A stretch of DNA of 64,000 bases from Rahnella variigena (GTDB lineage: Bacteria > Pseudomonadota > Gammaproteobacteria > Enterobacterales > Enterobacteriaceae). Position 1 is the stretch's first letter. Every line of letters starts with the position of its first letter. Under the pieces are notes generated by a model. The model saw nothing but the letters and a program-made list of their open reading frames with translations. It was not told the DNA's origin and searched no databases. The translations under genes were made by a program, and so were the position numbers. This document shows positions 6,815 to 16,738 of this stretch, in pieces. The stretch is taken from NCBI RefSeq assembly GCF_003610915.1, contig NZ_NSDJ01000001.1:2294001-2358000 (forward strand), given 5' to 3'.

Positions 6815-8416
6815 ATGAATCAGTCAGTCACGGCGGCACCTGCCGCCACGATGCCTGTTCCGCAGCCTTTCACCCTGAGGCTGGTGATCGGGCTAATCGG
6901 CGTATTAATCGCCTCGCTGTGTTCAGGTCTTAACGACCGTGTCACTGATATCGCGCTCGCGGATGTGCGTGGCGCATTGAGTATCAGTTCGGATCAGGGT
7001 TCCTGGCTGATTGGTGCTTATCAGGCTGCGGAAGTATCAGCCATGATGCTGGCACCGTGGTTTGCTATGACGTTTTCGCTGCGTCGTTTCACTCTGTTTG
7101 TCACGACGGGCTTTCTGGTTCTGGCTGCGGTTCTGCCTTATTCCCCCAATTTGCCCGTATTTATCGCACTGCGTGCTGTGCAGGGGATTTTTGGCGGTGC
7201 GTTGCCGCCGTTGCTGATGACTGCGGCACTGCGTTTTATGCCACCGCACCTCAAGTTATTCGGGCTGAGTGCCTATGCGCTGACGGCGACATTCGGACCC
7301 AATATGGCCACTTCACTGGCGGCAATCTGGACGGATTACGTTGGCTGGGAATGGGTATTCTGGCAGGTGATCCCGCCGTGTCTTCTGGCCTTAGCCATGG
7401 TTGCTTACGGTCTGCCGCAGGATCCGTTGCGGCTTGAACGGTTTAAACAGATGGATACCGTGGGAATGCTGACCGGGCCCGCCGGAATTACTTTGTTAGT
7501 GCTGGCGCTGCAGCAGGGTGAGAGGTTGGACTGGTTCAACTCTCCTCTTATCACGCTGATGTTTTTTGGCGCACTTGGTTTGCTGATACTTTTCCTGGTA
7601 AACGAATGGCACCATCCGTTGCCTCTTTTCAAATTACAGATGTTGCGTCGGCATAATCTGGCACATGGCCTGATCACGCTCTTCGCGCTGATGTTTCTCT
7701 TCTTATCCGGCTCGGCATTGCCTGCCAGCTATATGGAGCAAGCTGGCGGATTCCGCGCGGTGCAGGTCGGGCCGCTGGCGCTGACAATAGGTTTGCCGCA
7801 ATTATTGCTCGCACCGCTGGTGGCCTTCGTGCTGACCATGCGCTGGATAGACAGCCGCTGGGTGCTGGCTTGCGGGTTAGGACTGGTGGGTTTGTCCTGT
7901 TTTCTGGGAATGCAGATCACCGGTGTCTGGTCGCGCGAAAACTTTTATTTGATCCAGATAATGCAGGCTTTCGGACAACCGATGGCGGTGCTGCCAATTC
8001 TGATGAGCGCCACCAGCGTGGTTCAGCCTCAGGAAGGGCCTTTTGCGTCAGCGATGTTCAACACTACCCGCGGGCTGGGCAGTGTCATGGGCGGCTCCCT
8101 TGTGGCCGTTTTTGTCAGCCATCGTGAACAATTCCATTCCAACATTTTACTTAATCATGCCGGCAGTGTGAGTTATCTGCTGTCCCAGCCTTATGCCGGT
8201 GACAGCACTTTTTTAGCGCCGCTGAACAGCACAGGTGCAGCGATTTCGACAGAGGTCCTTGCTCAGTTTTCCAAAGGCGTGAAGCGACAGGCGCTGGTGC
8301 TGGGGATATCTGACACCTATATGGTCATCATCGGGCTGGCACTGTTTCTGGTTTTGCTGGCCGCCGTTTTGCCGAAACGAACTTATCCGCCTCAGTCGCT
8401 GGTTAGACGCCCCTGA
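6815..8416 (+). CDS. Multidrug efflux MFS transporter, DHA2 (EmrB/FarB-like) family
   Basis: 533 residues with about 14 hydrophobic segments spread along the chain, as expected for the 14-TM DHA2 family of proton antiporters. Recognisable pieces are the loop before TM2 to TM3 (SSDQGSWLIGAYQAAEVSAM), the motif C region around FGPNMATSLAAIWTDYVGWEWVFW, and the late FNTTRGLGSVMGGSL. It exports small toxic compounds or aromatic acids across the inner membrane, working with the HlyD-type adaptor encoded 56 bp downstream. No outer-membrane partner is encoded nearby, so TolC is the likely third part. Probably controlled by the divergent IclR regulator. Confidence 0.9.
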   Translation: MNQSVTAAPAATMPVPQPFTLRLVIGLIGVLIASLCSGLNDRVTDIALADVRGALSISSDQGSWLIGAYQAAEVSAMMLAPWFAMTFSLRRFTLFVTTGFLVLAAVLPYSPNLPVFIALRAVQGIFGGALPPLLMTAALRFMPPHLKLFGLSAYALTATFGPNMATSLAAIWTDYVGWEWVFWQVIPPCLLALAMVAYGLPQDPLRLERFKQMDTVGMLTGPAGITLLVLALQQGERLDWFNSPLITLMFFGALGLLILFLVNEWHHPLPLFKLQMLRRHNLAHGLITLFALMFLFLSGSALPASYMEQAGGFRAVQVGPLALTIGLPQLLLAPLVAFVLTMRWIDSRWVLACGLGLVGLSCFLGMQITGVWSRENFYLIQIMQAFGQPMAVLPILMSATSVVQPQEGPFASAMFNTTRGLGSVMGGSLVAVFVSHREQFHSNILLNHAGSVSYLLSQPYAGDSTFLAPLNSTGAAISTEVLAQFSKGVKRQALVLGISDTYMVIIGLALFLVLLAAVLPKRTYPPQSLVRRP

Positions 8417-8472
8417 ATGCAGCATCACCTGACTATTTGAATTCACTATAAAAAAAACGAGAGAAAAGAATC

Positions 8473-9504
8473 ATGACTAAAACCTCATCCGTTCGCCTGA
8501 GCTGGCTGATTGCCGTTGTGGTGGTGATTATTCTGGCGGTCGTCGCTTTCTGGATCCTCAGCGGCAACTCACGGCCTGTTACCGATGATGCCTTTGTTTC
8601 TGCTGATTCCACGCTGGTCGCTCCGCGGATTTCTGGCACTATCGCCGAGGTCTATGTGCAGGACAACCAGAGCGTGAAGGCGGGGGATGTGCTGGCAAAA
8701 ATAGACGACCGGGATTACCGCAATGCCGTGCAGACTGCGGAAGCTAATCTGGAAACAGCCAATGCGCAGATGCTCAGCCTGACTGCACAACTGGCTAAGC
8801 AGCAACAAACTATTTTGCAGGCGCAGGCACTGGTGAATTCGGATGCTGCAAGCATTGCCTATGCGCGCCAGAGTGCGGATCGCTACAAAAGACTGCTGCA
8901 AAATGGCTCTGGCACTGCCGATGCACGTGACGAATCCGATGCCAATTTACGTGCGAAACTGGCGTCGCAGCAAAGTGATATAGCCGCGGCACTGGGTGCT
9001 GAAAAGCAGGTGGATGTCCTGAAAGCACAGCAGGCGCAGGCAAAAGCCGGAATCGATTCAGCGGCGACAGCGCTGGCGCAGGCTCAACTGAACCTTTCTT
9101 ATACTGAAATTACTGCGCCAGTGGATGGCATCGTCGGCCAGCGCTCTTTGCGTATTGGCGGATATGTCAGCGCAGGCACACGCGTTCTGGCGATTGTGCC
9201 ACTCAGGGACGCGTATATTGTGGCGAACTACCTGGAAACTCAACTGGGTGATGTGCATACCGGGCAGCCGGTAGAAATTAAAGTCGATGCGCTGCCGGGC
9301 GTGGTGCTGAAAGGCAAAGTGGACAGCATCTCTCCTGCTACCGGCGTGACGTTTTCGCCGATTTCTCCTGATAACGCGACAGGGAATTACACTAAAGTTG
9401 TGCAGCGGCTGGCGGTGAAAATTGTGCTGGATGCGCATCAGCCTGATGCCCGTCGTCTGAAGGTGGGGATGTCAGTGATCCCGTCGATTCAGACAGCGCC
9501 CTGA
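8473..9504 (+). CDS. HlyD/EmrA-type membrane fusion protein
   Basis: 343 residues: one N-terminal membrane anchor (about residues 10-30), an N-terminal barrel/lipoyl half (DDAFVSADSTLVAPRISG), a long alanine- and glutamine-rich coiled-coil hairpin (about residues 80-200), the second lipoyl half (LSYTEITAPVDGIVGQRSL) and a beta-barrel C-terminus. This is the EmrA layout. It bridges the DHA2 pump encoded just upstream to an outer-membrane channel. The ATG follows GAGAAAAGAATC. A strong terminator after the gene closes the operon. Confidence 0.92.
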   Translation: MTKTSSVRLSWLIAVVVVIILAVVAFWILSGNSRPVTDDAFVSADSTLVAPRISGTIAEVYVQDNQSVKAGDVLAKIDDRDYRNAVQTAEANLETANAQMLSLTAQLAKQQQTILQAQALVNSDAASIAYARQSADRYKRLLQNGSGTADARDESDANLRAKLASQQSDIAAALGAEKQVDVLKAQQAQAKAGIDSAATALAQAQLNLSYTEITAPVDGIVGQRSLRIGGYVSAGTRVLAIVPLRDAYIVANYLETQLGDVHTGQPVEIKVDALPGVVLKGKVDSISPATGVTFSPISPDNATGNYTKVVQRLAVKIVLDAHQPDARRLKVGMSVIPSIQTAP

Positions 9505-9526
9505 TAAAGCGCCGGCTCAGCAATTG

Positions 9527-9563
9527 AAAAGGCGGCTCTGCATCAGCAGGGCCGCCTTTTTTT
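9527..9563. terminator. Terminator between the efflux operon and opgC
   Basis: AAAAGGCGGC TCTGC ATCA GCAGG GCCGCCTTTTTTT: a 15-pair-class stem with A and T tracts on both sides. It can serve the efflux operon (plus) and opgC (minus). Confidence 0.88.
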
Positions 9564-9584
9564 ATGTCCGCTCCGCAAAAGGGA

Positions 9585-10769
9585 TCAGGATGCCTGATTT
9601 TGGGGAGGCGTTGGCTCAGATGCGTTTTTCTTTGCCGGATGCTGCGGTTTACCTGAGAACAGGAAACGCAGGATCGGGATGCGTTTGTGAACCTCATAAA
9701 GGAAGAACGCGATACCGAACACAAACACCAGTCCCAGGAAGAAGCCCAGCCAGTCGCTGTGAATTTTCGGCGTAATAAATGCACCGTAAATCAGCGTTAA
9801 CGGATGGTGGATCAGATAGATGAACAGCGATGAATTCACCAGATAGGTTATCCATGGCGCCTGGAAATTCAGCAGATAATGGCTGAACGAGAACACCACG
9901 TTAACCATCAGGATGCCCAGCAGGGTAGTGATGATGGCATCAATTTCCATCGAATACAGCTGCGGGGTATTCACATGCTGATTGAACATGTAAGCCACGA
10001 ACAGGAAGATGCTGACCACGCCCGCCGTGGCCGAAGGTTTCAGGAACAACTCTTTCAGCCAGGAGAATTTATAAGCAAACGCACCGATGATGAAAAATGG
10101 CAGATAAAACAACGTCTGCATAACGATGAAATTAAAAGCACCGTTCGACAGTAGTTCGGGCGCAAAAAGATACAGGCTTCTGTTAAATGCCGCGTAAATT
10201 AATCCGATGAACAAAAATATAATTGAGAGTTTTCCTAAGCTGTTTGTACGGCTTTTAATAATTTGAATACGACTACTCTTAATTTCTTTAATGAATTTGA
10301 ACAGGTAAAAACAAATACTGGTAAGAATAACTAACGTTAACAGGAACCATAAATGCGAGACCAGTTCCCAGACGGTGGCATTAATTTTCTGATAAAAACC
10401 CATGCTGTCCCAGCCGGAGAATTTATCGGTAAATTTCATCAGGAAATACAACTGCGGAATAGTGATGAGCGGGAAGGCCGCCGCCAGCGGGATGGCGACA
10501 CGCTCCAGACGTACCTTCAGCCATTGCTGGGGATTGTAGCGCTCATAGAGCATATAAGAAAAATACCCTGAGATAACAAAGAATACCTGCATCCGGAAGG
10601 CGTGAATGACATCATTGAATATTGTCAGGCCGTGAGAAGGTATTGCACTGTTTACCGCCCAGATATGGCTGGAGTAAATCAATGATATATGGAAAGGAAT
10701 ACCCAGCAGCATCAAATATGCGCGGATGGAGTCTAAGAAGAACTCACGTTGAGGTTTTTGTTCTTTCAT
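9585..10769 (-). CDS. opgC: OpgC (MdoC), glucan succinyltransferase
   Basis: 394 residues, similar to E. coli OpgC (385) throughout, with the shared start REFFLDSIRAYLMLLGIPFHISLIYSSH. About ten hydrophobic segments make it an acyltransferase-3-type inner-membrane protein. It moves succinyl groups from the cytoplasm onto osmoregulated periplasmic glucans. The catalytic-type His (PFHISLIYSSH) and the RMQVFFVISGY block are present. The C-terminal tail is Pro/Ala/Asn-rich and variable. Divergent from opgGH as in E. coli. Confidence 0.95.
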   Translation of the reverse strand: MKEQKPQREFFLDSIRAYLMLLGIPFHISLIYSSHIWAVNSAIPSHGLTIFNDVIHAFRMQVFFVISGYFSYMLYERYNPQQWLKVRLERVAIPLAAAFPLITIPQLYFLMKFTDKFSGWDSMGFYQKINATVWELVSHLWFLLTLVILTSICFYLFKFIKEIKSSRIQIIKSRTNSLGKLSIIFLFIGLIYAAFNRSLYLFAPELLSNGAFNFIVMQTLFYLPFFIIGAFAYKFSWLKELFLKPSATAGVVSIFLFVAYMFNQHVNTPQLYSMEIDAIITTLLGILMVNVVFSFSHYLLNFQAPWITYLVNSSLFIYLIHHPLTLIYGAFITPKIHSDWLGFFLGLVFVFGIAFFLYEVHKRIPILRFLFSGKPQHPAKKNASEPTPPQNQAS

Positions 10770-11101
10770 TACGTATCCGTGGTAGAGAGCTCATCCTAAT
10801 TTTAGAGCGTGATTTGTCTTTAGGCCTAATTTTACCCGTAAGCAAAAATGACCTTCGTTGACATTAGTTTAGTTTCTAACCTTAAAACATGCTTTGTTAT
10901 AGGACAAGTTTCCATAGCCGGAGTTTCAACGAATTGATATCCTTGTACCCTGTCGCGCTTAAACGGTTCATCAATGGCTGAACCATCGACTGCTCAAGTT
11001 GTCGGAAACCTGACACTTCCCTTAAAATAGTTACAGTTAACGAGTTAAGCGCGCGTAAAGGAGACAAGGTGTCGGATAAAAATTTTTCCATAGGGTCACG
11101 T
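10770..11101. promoter_or_regulatory. Divergent opgC/opgG promoter region, 332 bp
   Basis: No gene. It must hold the opgC promoter (minus) and the opgGH promoter (plus). Known in E. coli: opgGH is induced at low osmolarity. AAAGGAG at 11057-11063 is followed 5 bases later by a GTG at 11069 in frame with opgG, which makes the true opgG start uncertain. I see no clear operator palindrome. Confidence 0.5.
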
Positions 11102-12637
11102 ATGATCAAAGTCCGTTTGCTAAGTGCCGCAGTGTTGATGACCATGTTCACCTCATCTGCCTGGGCTTTTTCTATAGATGATGTTGCCAAACAAGCGAAG
11201 GCATTAGCCGATAAAGGTTACGAAGCGCCGAAAAGCAATCTTCCGTCTCAGTTCCGCGATCTCAAATTCGCAGATTACCAACAAATTCAATTCAATCATG
11301 ATAAAGCGTACTGGAAAAACCTGAATACGCCGTTCAAGCTTGAGTTTTATCATCAGGGTATGTACTTCGATACGCCGGTTAAAATCAACGAAGTGACGGC
11401 GAACTCAGTTAAAGAAATCAAATACAGCCCGGACTACTTCAACTTTGGCAACGTCAAACATGACGCTGACTCAGTGAAAAACCTCGGCTTTGCCGGCTTT
11501 AAAGTGCTTTACCCGATCAATAAAGCCGACAAAGATGATGAAATTATGAGTGTGCTGGGTGCCAGCTACTTCCGCGTCATCGGTAAAGGTCAGGTTTATG
11601 GCTTATCCGCGCGTGGTCTGGCAATCGACACGGCACTGGCTTCCGGCGAAGAATTCCCGCGTTTCCGTGAATTCTGGATCGAGCGTCCAAATCCGGATGA
11701 AAAACATTTAGTCATTTATGCGTTGCTGGATTCTCCACGTGCAACTGGTGCTTATCGTCTGGACGTTTATCCAGGCAAAGAAGCGACGGTGGATGTGCAG
11801 TCTCAGGTTTATCTGCGCGACAAAGTGGGCAAGCTGGGTGTGGCACCATTAACCAGTATGTTCCTGTTTGGCGCAAATCAGCCTTCACCGGTACTGAACT
11901 ACCGTCCGGCGCTGCATGATTCCAACGGTCTGTCGATTCACGCCGGTAACGGTGAATGGATCTGGCGTCCGCTGAACAATCCGAAACACCTTGCGGTCAG
12001 CCAGTTCTCAATGGAAAACCCGAAAGGCTTCGGTCTGCTGCAACGTGGTCGCAGCTTCTCCAACTTCGAAGATTTGGACGATCGTTACGACTTGCGTCCG
12101 AGCGGTTGGGTTGAGACCAAAGGCGACTGGGGCAAAGGTAAAGTTGAGCTGGTCGAAATTCCGACGGCTGATGAAACCAATGACAACATCGTTGCTTTCT
12201 GGACGCCGGAGCAATTGCCTGATGCAGGCAAACCGCTGAGTCTGAACTATCGTCTACACTTCACCCGTGAAGAGGAGAAATTACATTCTCCTGATCTGGC
12301 GTGGGTTGAACGGACAATGCGTTCTACGGGTGATGTGAAACAGTCGAACCTGATCCGTGAGCCAGATGGCAGTGTTGCTTTCCTGATTGATTTCGTCGGT
12401 CCGAATCTGAAAGCACTGAAGAGCGATACGCCGGTGGCGTCTCAGGTCAGCGTTGGTGACAACGGTGATCTGGTTGAAAACTCCGTCCGCTATAATCCTG
12501 TCACTAAAGGCTGGCGTCTGACGCTGCGCCTTAAAGTGAAGGATCCGAAGAAAGCGATCGAAATGCGCGCTTCTCTGGCCAATGGCGACAAAACTCTGAG
12601 TGAAACCTGGAGCTATCAGCTGCCTGCAAATGAATAA
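11102..12637 (+). CDS. opgG: OpgG (MdoG), periplasmic glucan biosynthesis protein
   Basis: From the ATG at 11102 the product has 511 residues, the exact length of E. coli OpgG, and begins with a Sec signal peptide ending SSAWA before [11 protein letters not shown]. The alternative GTG at 11069 has the better ribosome-binding site and would add 11 residues before the signal peptide. The mature protein has the OpgG beta-sandwich and Ig-like domains and is near-identical to E. coli over long stretches ([37 protein letters not shown] at the end). It shapes the backbone of osmoregulated periplasmic glucans. It overlaps opgH by 8 bp. Confidence 0.96.
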   Translation: MIKVRLLSAAVLMTMFTSSAWAFSIDDVAKQAKALADKGYEAPKSNLPSQFRDLKFADYQQIQFNHDKAYWKNLNTPFKLEFYHQGMYFDTPVKINEVTANSVKEIKYSPDYFNFGNVKHDADSVKNLGFAGFKVLYPINKADKDDEIMSVLGASYFRVIGKGQVYGLSARGLAIDTALASGEEFPRFREFWIERPNPDEKHLVIYALLDSPRATGAYRLDVYPGKEATVDVQSQVYLRDKVGKLGVAPLTSMFLFGANQPSPVLNYRPALHDSNGLSIHAGNGEWIWRPLNNPKHLAVSQFSMENPKGFGLLQRGRSFSNFEDLDDRYDLRPSGWVETKGDWGKGKVELVEIPTADETNDNIVAFWTPEQLPDAGKPLSLNYRLHFTREEEKLHSPDLAWVERTMRSTGDVKQSNLIREPDGSVAFLIDFVGPNLKALKSDTPVASQVSVGDNGDLVENSVRYNPVTKGWRLTLRLKVKDPKKAIEMRASLANGDKTLSETWSYQLPANE

Positions 12638-15212
12638 GTCAACGCACTCTACTCAAGATTATGTAGAAGCTTTGCCGCTTACTGATGAACAGAAAGCGGC
12701 GCTCACTCAGCAGCTTCCCGTTGCTGAAGAGCAGGCTTTTGCAACCGTCCATCACCGCTTAGGCGGTGATGTGTCGGCCATCGTTGATGCTGCGGATCCT
12801 GATGCCCCTTTGGTGTCAGTCAAAGCACGTGTCAGCGCAAGCTGGCCAGATGCCCGGGAGAAGGGCACTCTGGACGAAGTCGATAACGAAGGCCGTACCA
12901 TCGCCCGCGCGATGCCGCCGGTTAAACGTTCCAGCATGTTCCCTGATGTCTGGCGCACCAACCCGGTCGGTCGTTTCTGGGATAACCTGATGGGGCGCAG
13001 TGCGGCTTCCCGCCATCGTGCCTCAGAAATGCCTGAGTCGGAAAAGCGCTGGCGTCATGCCGGTTCTGTTCGTCGTTATATCCTGCTTATCCTGATGCTG
13101 GTTCAAACGGCGATCGCTACCTGGTACATGAAAACTATCCTGCCTTATCAGGGCTGGGCGCTCATCGACCCAAGCGATATGCTGAATCAGGACTGGCAAC
13201 AGTCGGTTCTGCAATTGCTGCCTTATGTCTTACAGACCGGGATTCTGGTGCTGTTTGCGATTCTGTTCTGCTGGGTTTCGGCCGGTTTCTGGACCGCACT
13301 GATGGGCTTTTTGCAATTGCTCATCGGTCGTGACAAATACAGCATTACGGCATCGACTAAAGGCAATGAGCCGCTGAATCCGAACAACCGTACTGCGCTA
13401 ATCATGCCTATTTGTAACGAAGACGTGGAGCGCGTTTTCGCGGGTCTTCGTGCAACGTATGAATCAGTCAAAGCCACGGGTGACCTGGATCAGTTCGATA
13501 TTTACGTGCTCAGCGACAGTTACGATCCGGATATCTGCGTAGCGGAACAAAAAGCCTGGATGGAAGTGTGCCGTGACGTCGAAGGTCACGGGCGTATTTT
13601 CTATCGCCGTCGCCGCCGTCGTGTGAAGCGTAAAAGCGGAAACATTGATGACTGGTGCCGTCGCTGGGGCGGGGAATATGCCTACATGGTTATTCTCGAT
13701 GCCGACAGCGTCATGAGCGGTGAATGCCTGACCGGCCTGGCCCGTCTGATGGATGCTAACCCGAACGCCGGTATTATTCAGTCTGCGCCAAAAGCGTCAG
13801 GTATGGATACGCTGTATGCGCGTTGCCAGCAGTTTGCGACCCGCGTTTACGGCCCGCTGTTCACCGCCGGTCTGCACTTCTGGCAGCTGGGCGAATCTCA
13901 CTACTGGGGCCACAACGCAATTATCCGCGTGAAGCCGTTCATCGAACACTGTGCGCTGGCGCCATTGCCAGGCGAAGGCTCATTTGCCGGTTCCATCATG
14001 TCTCATGACTTTGTGGAAGCCGCGCTGATGCGCCGTGCAGGCTGGGGCGTGTGGATTGCCTATGATTTGCCGGGCAGTTACGAAGAGTTACCACCAAACC
14101 TGCTGGATGAGCTGAAACGCGACCGCCGCTGGTGTCACGGTAACCTGATGAACTTCCGTCTTTTCCTGGTTAAGGGGATGCACCCGGTTCACCGTGCGGT
14201 ATTCCTGACGGGCGTGATGTCTTATCTTTCTGCTCCGTTGTGGTTTACTTTCCTCGCGTTGTCTACCGCATTGCAGGTCGTTCATACGCTGATGGAACCG
14301 CAATACTTCCTGCAACCACGTCAGTTGTTCCCGGTGTGGCCGCAGTGGCGTCCTGAACTGGCGATAGCCCTGTTCTCGACCACCATGGTCTTGCTGTTCC
14401 TGCCGAAGCTGCTGAGTATTGTGCTGATCTGGGCAAAGGGCGCGAAAGAGTTTGGCGGTGCATTCCGTCTGCTGGTTTCGATGTTCCTCGAGATGTTGTT
14501 CTCGGTACTGCTTGCGCCGGTACGTATGCTGTTCCACACCGTTTTCGTGGTCAGCGCGTTCCTTGGCTGGGAAGTGGTCTGGAACTCACCGCAGCGTGAT
14601 GATGATGACACGCCATGGGGCGAAGCCTTCAAGCGTCATGGATCTCAGCTGTTGCTGGGTGCTGTCTGGGCTGCCGGTATGGCATGGCTGGACTTGCGTT
14701 TCCTGTGGTGGCTGGCGCCAATCGTCTTCTCTCTGATCTTGTCGCCGATTGTTTCGGTGTTGTCGAGCCGTGCAACGCTCGGGATTAAGAGTAAACGAGC
14801 CAAACTGTTCCTGATCCCGGAAGAGTACAATCCTCCGCGTGAACTGGTGGCGACTGAAGAATACCTGACGCTGAACCGCGAACGTAAGCTGCAGAATGGC
14901 TTCATGCACGCGGTATTTGATCCGGGCTTCAACGCACTGGCAACGGCGATGGCAACGTCCCGCCACCTGCTGCGCGATGCCGTTGAAAACGGTCGTCGTG
15001 CTCATCTGGAACATGCGCTGAAAACTGGTCCGAAGGATCTGGGTAAAGCGGATCGTCTGATTCTGCTCAGTGATCCGGTGCTGATGGCACGTTTACACTC
15101 TGCGGTGTGGACGCAACCGGATCAGCAGGCATGGGGTGCATACTACAACCAGCTGCCTCGTAACGTACAGGCGTTCCCTGTTACGCAGACGCTGGAAGTA
15201 AAACCCGCCTGA
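12630..15212 (+). CDS. opgH: OpgH (MdoH), glucan glucosyltransferase
   Basis: 860 residues from the ATG at 12630, which overlaps the end of opgG (ATGAATAA) and matches the E. coli N-terminus MNK-T. A processive family-2 glycosyltransferase in the inner membrane: N-terminal TM pair (about residues 145-215), the cytoplasmic GT domain with DSYDPD, LDADSVM, and the QxxRW-type block [10 protein letters not shown], then a cluster of C-terminal TM segments. It polymerises UDP-glucose into the beta-1,2 glucan backbone and, in E. coli, also inhibits FtsZ when UDP-glucose is high. The N-terminal 100 residues are less conserved. A terminator follows. Confidence 0.96.
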   Translation: MNKSTHSTQDYVEALPLTDEQKAALTQQLPVAEEQAFATVHHRLGGDVSAIVDAADPDAPLVSVKARVSASWPDAREKGTLDEVDNEGRTIARAMPPVKRSSMFPDVWRTNPVGRFWDNLMGRSAASRHRASEMPESEKRWRHAGSVRRYILLILMLVQTAIATWYMKTILPYQGWALIDPSDMLNQDWQQSVLQLLPYVLQTGILVLFAILFCWVSAGFWTALMGFLQLLIGRDKYSITASTKGNEPLNPNNRTALIMPICNEDVERVFAGLRATYESVKATGDLDQFDIYVLSDSYDPDICVAEQKAWMEVCRDVEGHGRIFYRRRRRRVKRKSGNIDDWCRRWGGEYAYMVILDADSVMSGECLTGLARLMDANPNAGIIQSAPKASGMDTLYARCQQFATRVYGPLFTAGLHFWQLGESHYWGHNAIIRVKPFIEHCALAPLPGEGSFAGSIMSHDFVEAALMRRAGWGVWIAYDLPGSYEELPPNLLDELKRDRRWCHGNLMNFRLFLVKGMHPVHRAVFLTGVMSYLSAPLWFTFLALSTALQVVHTLMEPQYFLQPRQLFPVWPQWRPELAIALFSTTMVLLFLPKLLSIVLIWAKGAKEFGGAFRLLVSMFLEMLFSVLLAPVRMLFHTVFVVSAFLGWEVVWNSPQRDDDDTPWGEAFKRHGSQLLLGAVWAAGMAWLDLRFLWWLAPIVFSLILSPIVSVLSSRATLGIKSKRAKLFLIPEEYNPPRELVATEEYLTLNRERKLQNGFMHAVFDPGFNALATAMATSRHLLRDAVENGRRAHLEHALKTGPKDLGKADRLILLSDPVLMARLHSAVWTQPDQQAWGAYYNQLPRNVQAFPVTQTLEVKPA

Positions 15213-15228
15213 CTGACAGTGCAGGGCT

Positions 15229-15267
15229 AAAAACGGGCAGTATGTGCAAACATACTGCCCGTTTTCT
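15229..15267 (+). terminator. Rho-independent terminator of opgGH
   Basis: ACGGGCAGTATG and CATACTGCCCGT form a 12-pair stem with a 6-base loop (TGCAAA), followed by TTTTCTTT. Confidence 0.92.
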
Positions 15268-15416
15268 TTATGCGTGAAGACAGGTAATCTTTAGCGGATT
15301 ACAGTATAAATTTTACCTCCCCTTAACATTGAAAGTGTCACGCGCGTGCTAAGCTCAGAGCGCAATTTTGCGCTAAAAAGCGTGCTTCTTTTGATTTGAT
15401 TCGACAGGTTGTGTGA

Positions 15417-15662
15417 GTGATTAAACGGGTTGTTTTACGTGGATGTGTGCTGGCGTTACTGACCACTCTGCTTGCCGGATGTGGCAGTATTATCAGCCGT
15501 ACCGTTCCGGGGCAGGGACATGGCAATCAGTATTATCCCGGCGTGCAGTGGGATTTGCGTGACAGCCCGTGGCGTTACGTCACCGTCATTGACGTCCCTT
15601 TATCAATGATTGTCGACACTTTTATGTTGCCGATTGATGCCCGCCACGGGCCTTATGAATGA
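15417..15662 (+). CDS. yceK: YceK family lipoprotein
   Basis: 81 residues from a GTG start (AGG eight bases upstream). The signal peptide ends in the lipobox LLAGC, so the protein is lipidated on the following Cys. The mature part GSIISRTVPGQGHGNQYYPGVQWDLRDS is nearly the same as E. coli YceK, a DUF1375 lipoprotein of unknown function. Same location after opgGH and convergent with mysB as in E. coli. Confidence 0.92.
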   Translation: MIKRVVLRGCVLALLTTLLAGCGSIISRTVPGQGHGNQYYPGVQWDLRDSPWRYVTVIDVPLSMIVDTFMLPIDARHGPYE

Positions 15663-15678
15663 GTCTTAATCCGCGCCC

Positions 15679-16086
15679 TTAATCGATATCGCGGCCGGGA
15701 TATTCGTCTTCATCATCCCATTCTTCCGCTGCGGCTTCACCTTCTTCGGTATCAAGCTGCGGCTCGTGCTGGAATTCGCCTTCATCCCATTCATATAACG
15801 TGGCTTCGTCATCCCACTCTTCTTCAAGTTCTATCTGATCATAGTCCTCGTCAAAGATAGCCTGCGCTGCCGCGCCGCTGCGGAAAGTCAGTGCGTCGAC
15901 AGCTTCGCCTTCACCGGTGAAAAATTCTGCCTGCCACATGATATCGCCATCCTGCATGATGTATTTTTGCAGGTTGAACTGATCCGGAATGGGCTCCTCA
16001 TCACCATGGATCCTGTCTTGCGCAGCTTCGAGAAATTCTTCGCGGGCGGCATCAATAGCTTCTTCAAGCGTTGCGTACATGCTCAT
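15679..16086 (-). CDS. mysB: MysB, acidic protein
   Basis: 135 residues from the ATG at 16086, chosen for AGGAG 7 bases upstream and the match to the E. coli start M-x-MYATLEEAIDAAREEFL. Highly acidic, with runs such as EWDDEDE near the C-terminus. In E. coli MysB (MsyB) was found as a multicopy suppressor of secY/secA defects; its molecular role is unclear. It converges on yceK with 16 bp between stop codons. The C-terminus is longer than in E. coli by a Glu/Asp-rich extension. Confidence 0.92.
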   Translation of the reverse strand: MSMYATLEEAIDAAREEFLEAAQDRIHGDEEPIPDQFNLQKYIMQDGDIMWQAEFFTGEGEAVDALTFRSGAAAQAIFDEDYDQIELEEEWDDEATLYEWDEGEFQHEPQLDTEEGEAAAEEWDDEDEYPGRDID

Positions 16087-16299
16087 TGTTGTCTCCTGGA
16101 TTGAAAGGGAAATAGGGGTGCAGCAAATAGCGTTATTAATGAACAAGTAACGACCATCTGACAGTGAAAAACCTGATTAAATGATTGTTGTCGATAACTG
16201 GCAGGATGCAAGTTTTCAGACCAAATCAGTCGGATTTTTTTCTGCTATTCTCAATTTCTTGCTGGTGATTTTCATCGGATAAAAAGAGAGACGGTACAA

Positions 16300-16698
16300 A
16301 TGGTTTCACGACAGGCAGTTATGCGGGTGGCGCGTCCGACGGATAATCTCGAGCCGTTAGCGCGAATGTATTGTGAGGGGCTGGGTTTCGGGGAGATCGG
16401 CCGTTTTAGCGATCATCAGGGCTTTGATGGTGTGCTGGTAGGGCATCCGCATCACCATTATCATCTGGAGTTCACGCATCACCACGGCACATCGGTGGGG
16501 CGGGCGCCGACGCAGGACAATCTCCTGGTGTTTTATATTCCGGATAACGAGGAATGGCGTAGTCAGTGTGAGCTGATGTCAAAAGCGGGTTTTATCGCCG
16601 CGCCATCGTTTAATCCTTACTGGGATGAATGCGGTAAAACCTTTGAGGATATCGATGGTTATCGCGTGGTTCTGGCTCAGCGTGACTGGAGCGTCTAG
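16300..16698 (+). CDS. VOC (glyoxalase/bleomycin-resistance) family protein
   Basis: 132 residues, single-domain vicinal-oxygen-chelate fold: MRVARPTDNLEPLARMYCEGLGFGEI at the start is the typical first beta-alpha unit, and DIDGYRVVLAQRDW is the typical last strand. Histidine-rich middle (HPHHHYHLEFTHHH) contains possible metal ligands. It resembles YycE-type proteins of unknown substrate. The gene stands alone, convergent with mdtG (40 bp between stops). Confidence 0.8.
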   Translation: MVSRQAVMRVARPTDNLEPLARMYCEGLGFGEIGRFSDHQGFDGVLVGHPHHHYHLEFTHHHGTSVGRAPTQDNLLVFYIPDNEEWRSQCELMSKAGFIAAPSFNPYWDECGKTFEDIDGYRVVLAQRDWSV

Positions 16699-16738
16699 AA
16701 ACTTGCGTCAGTACAAGCTTTGCGACGCCAGCCAGGCG

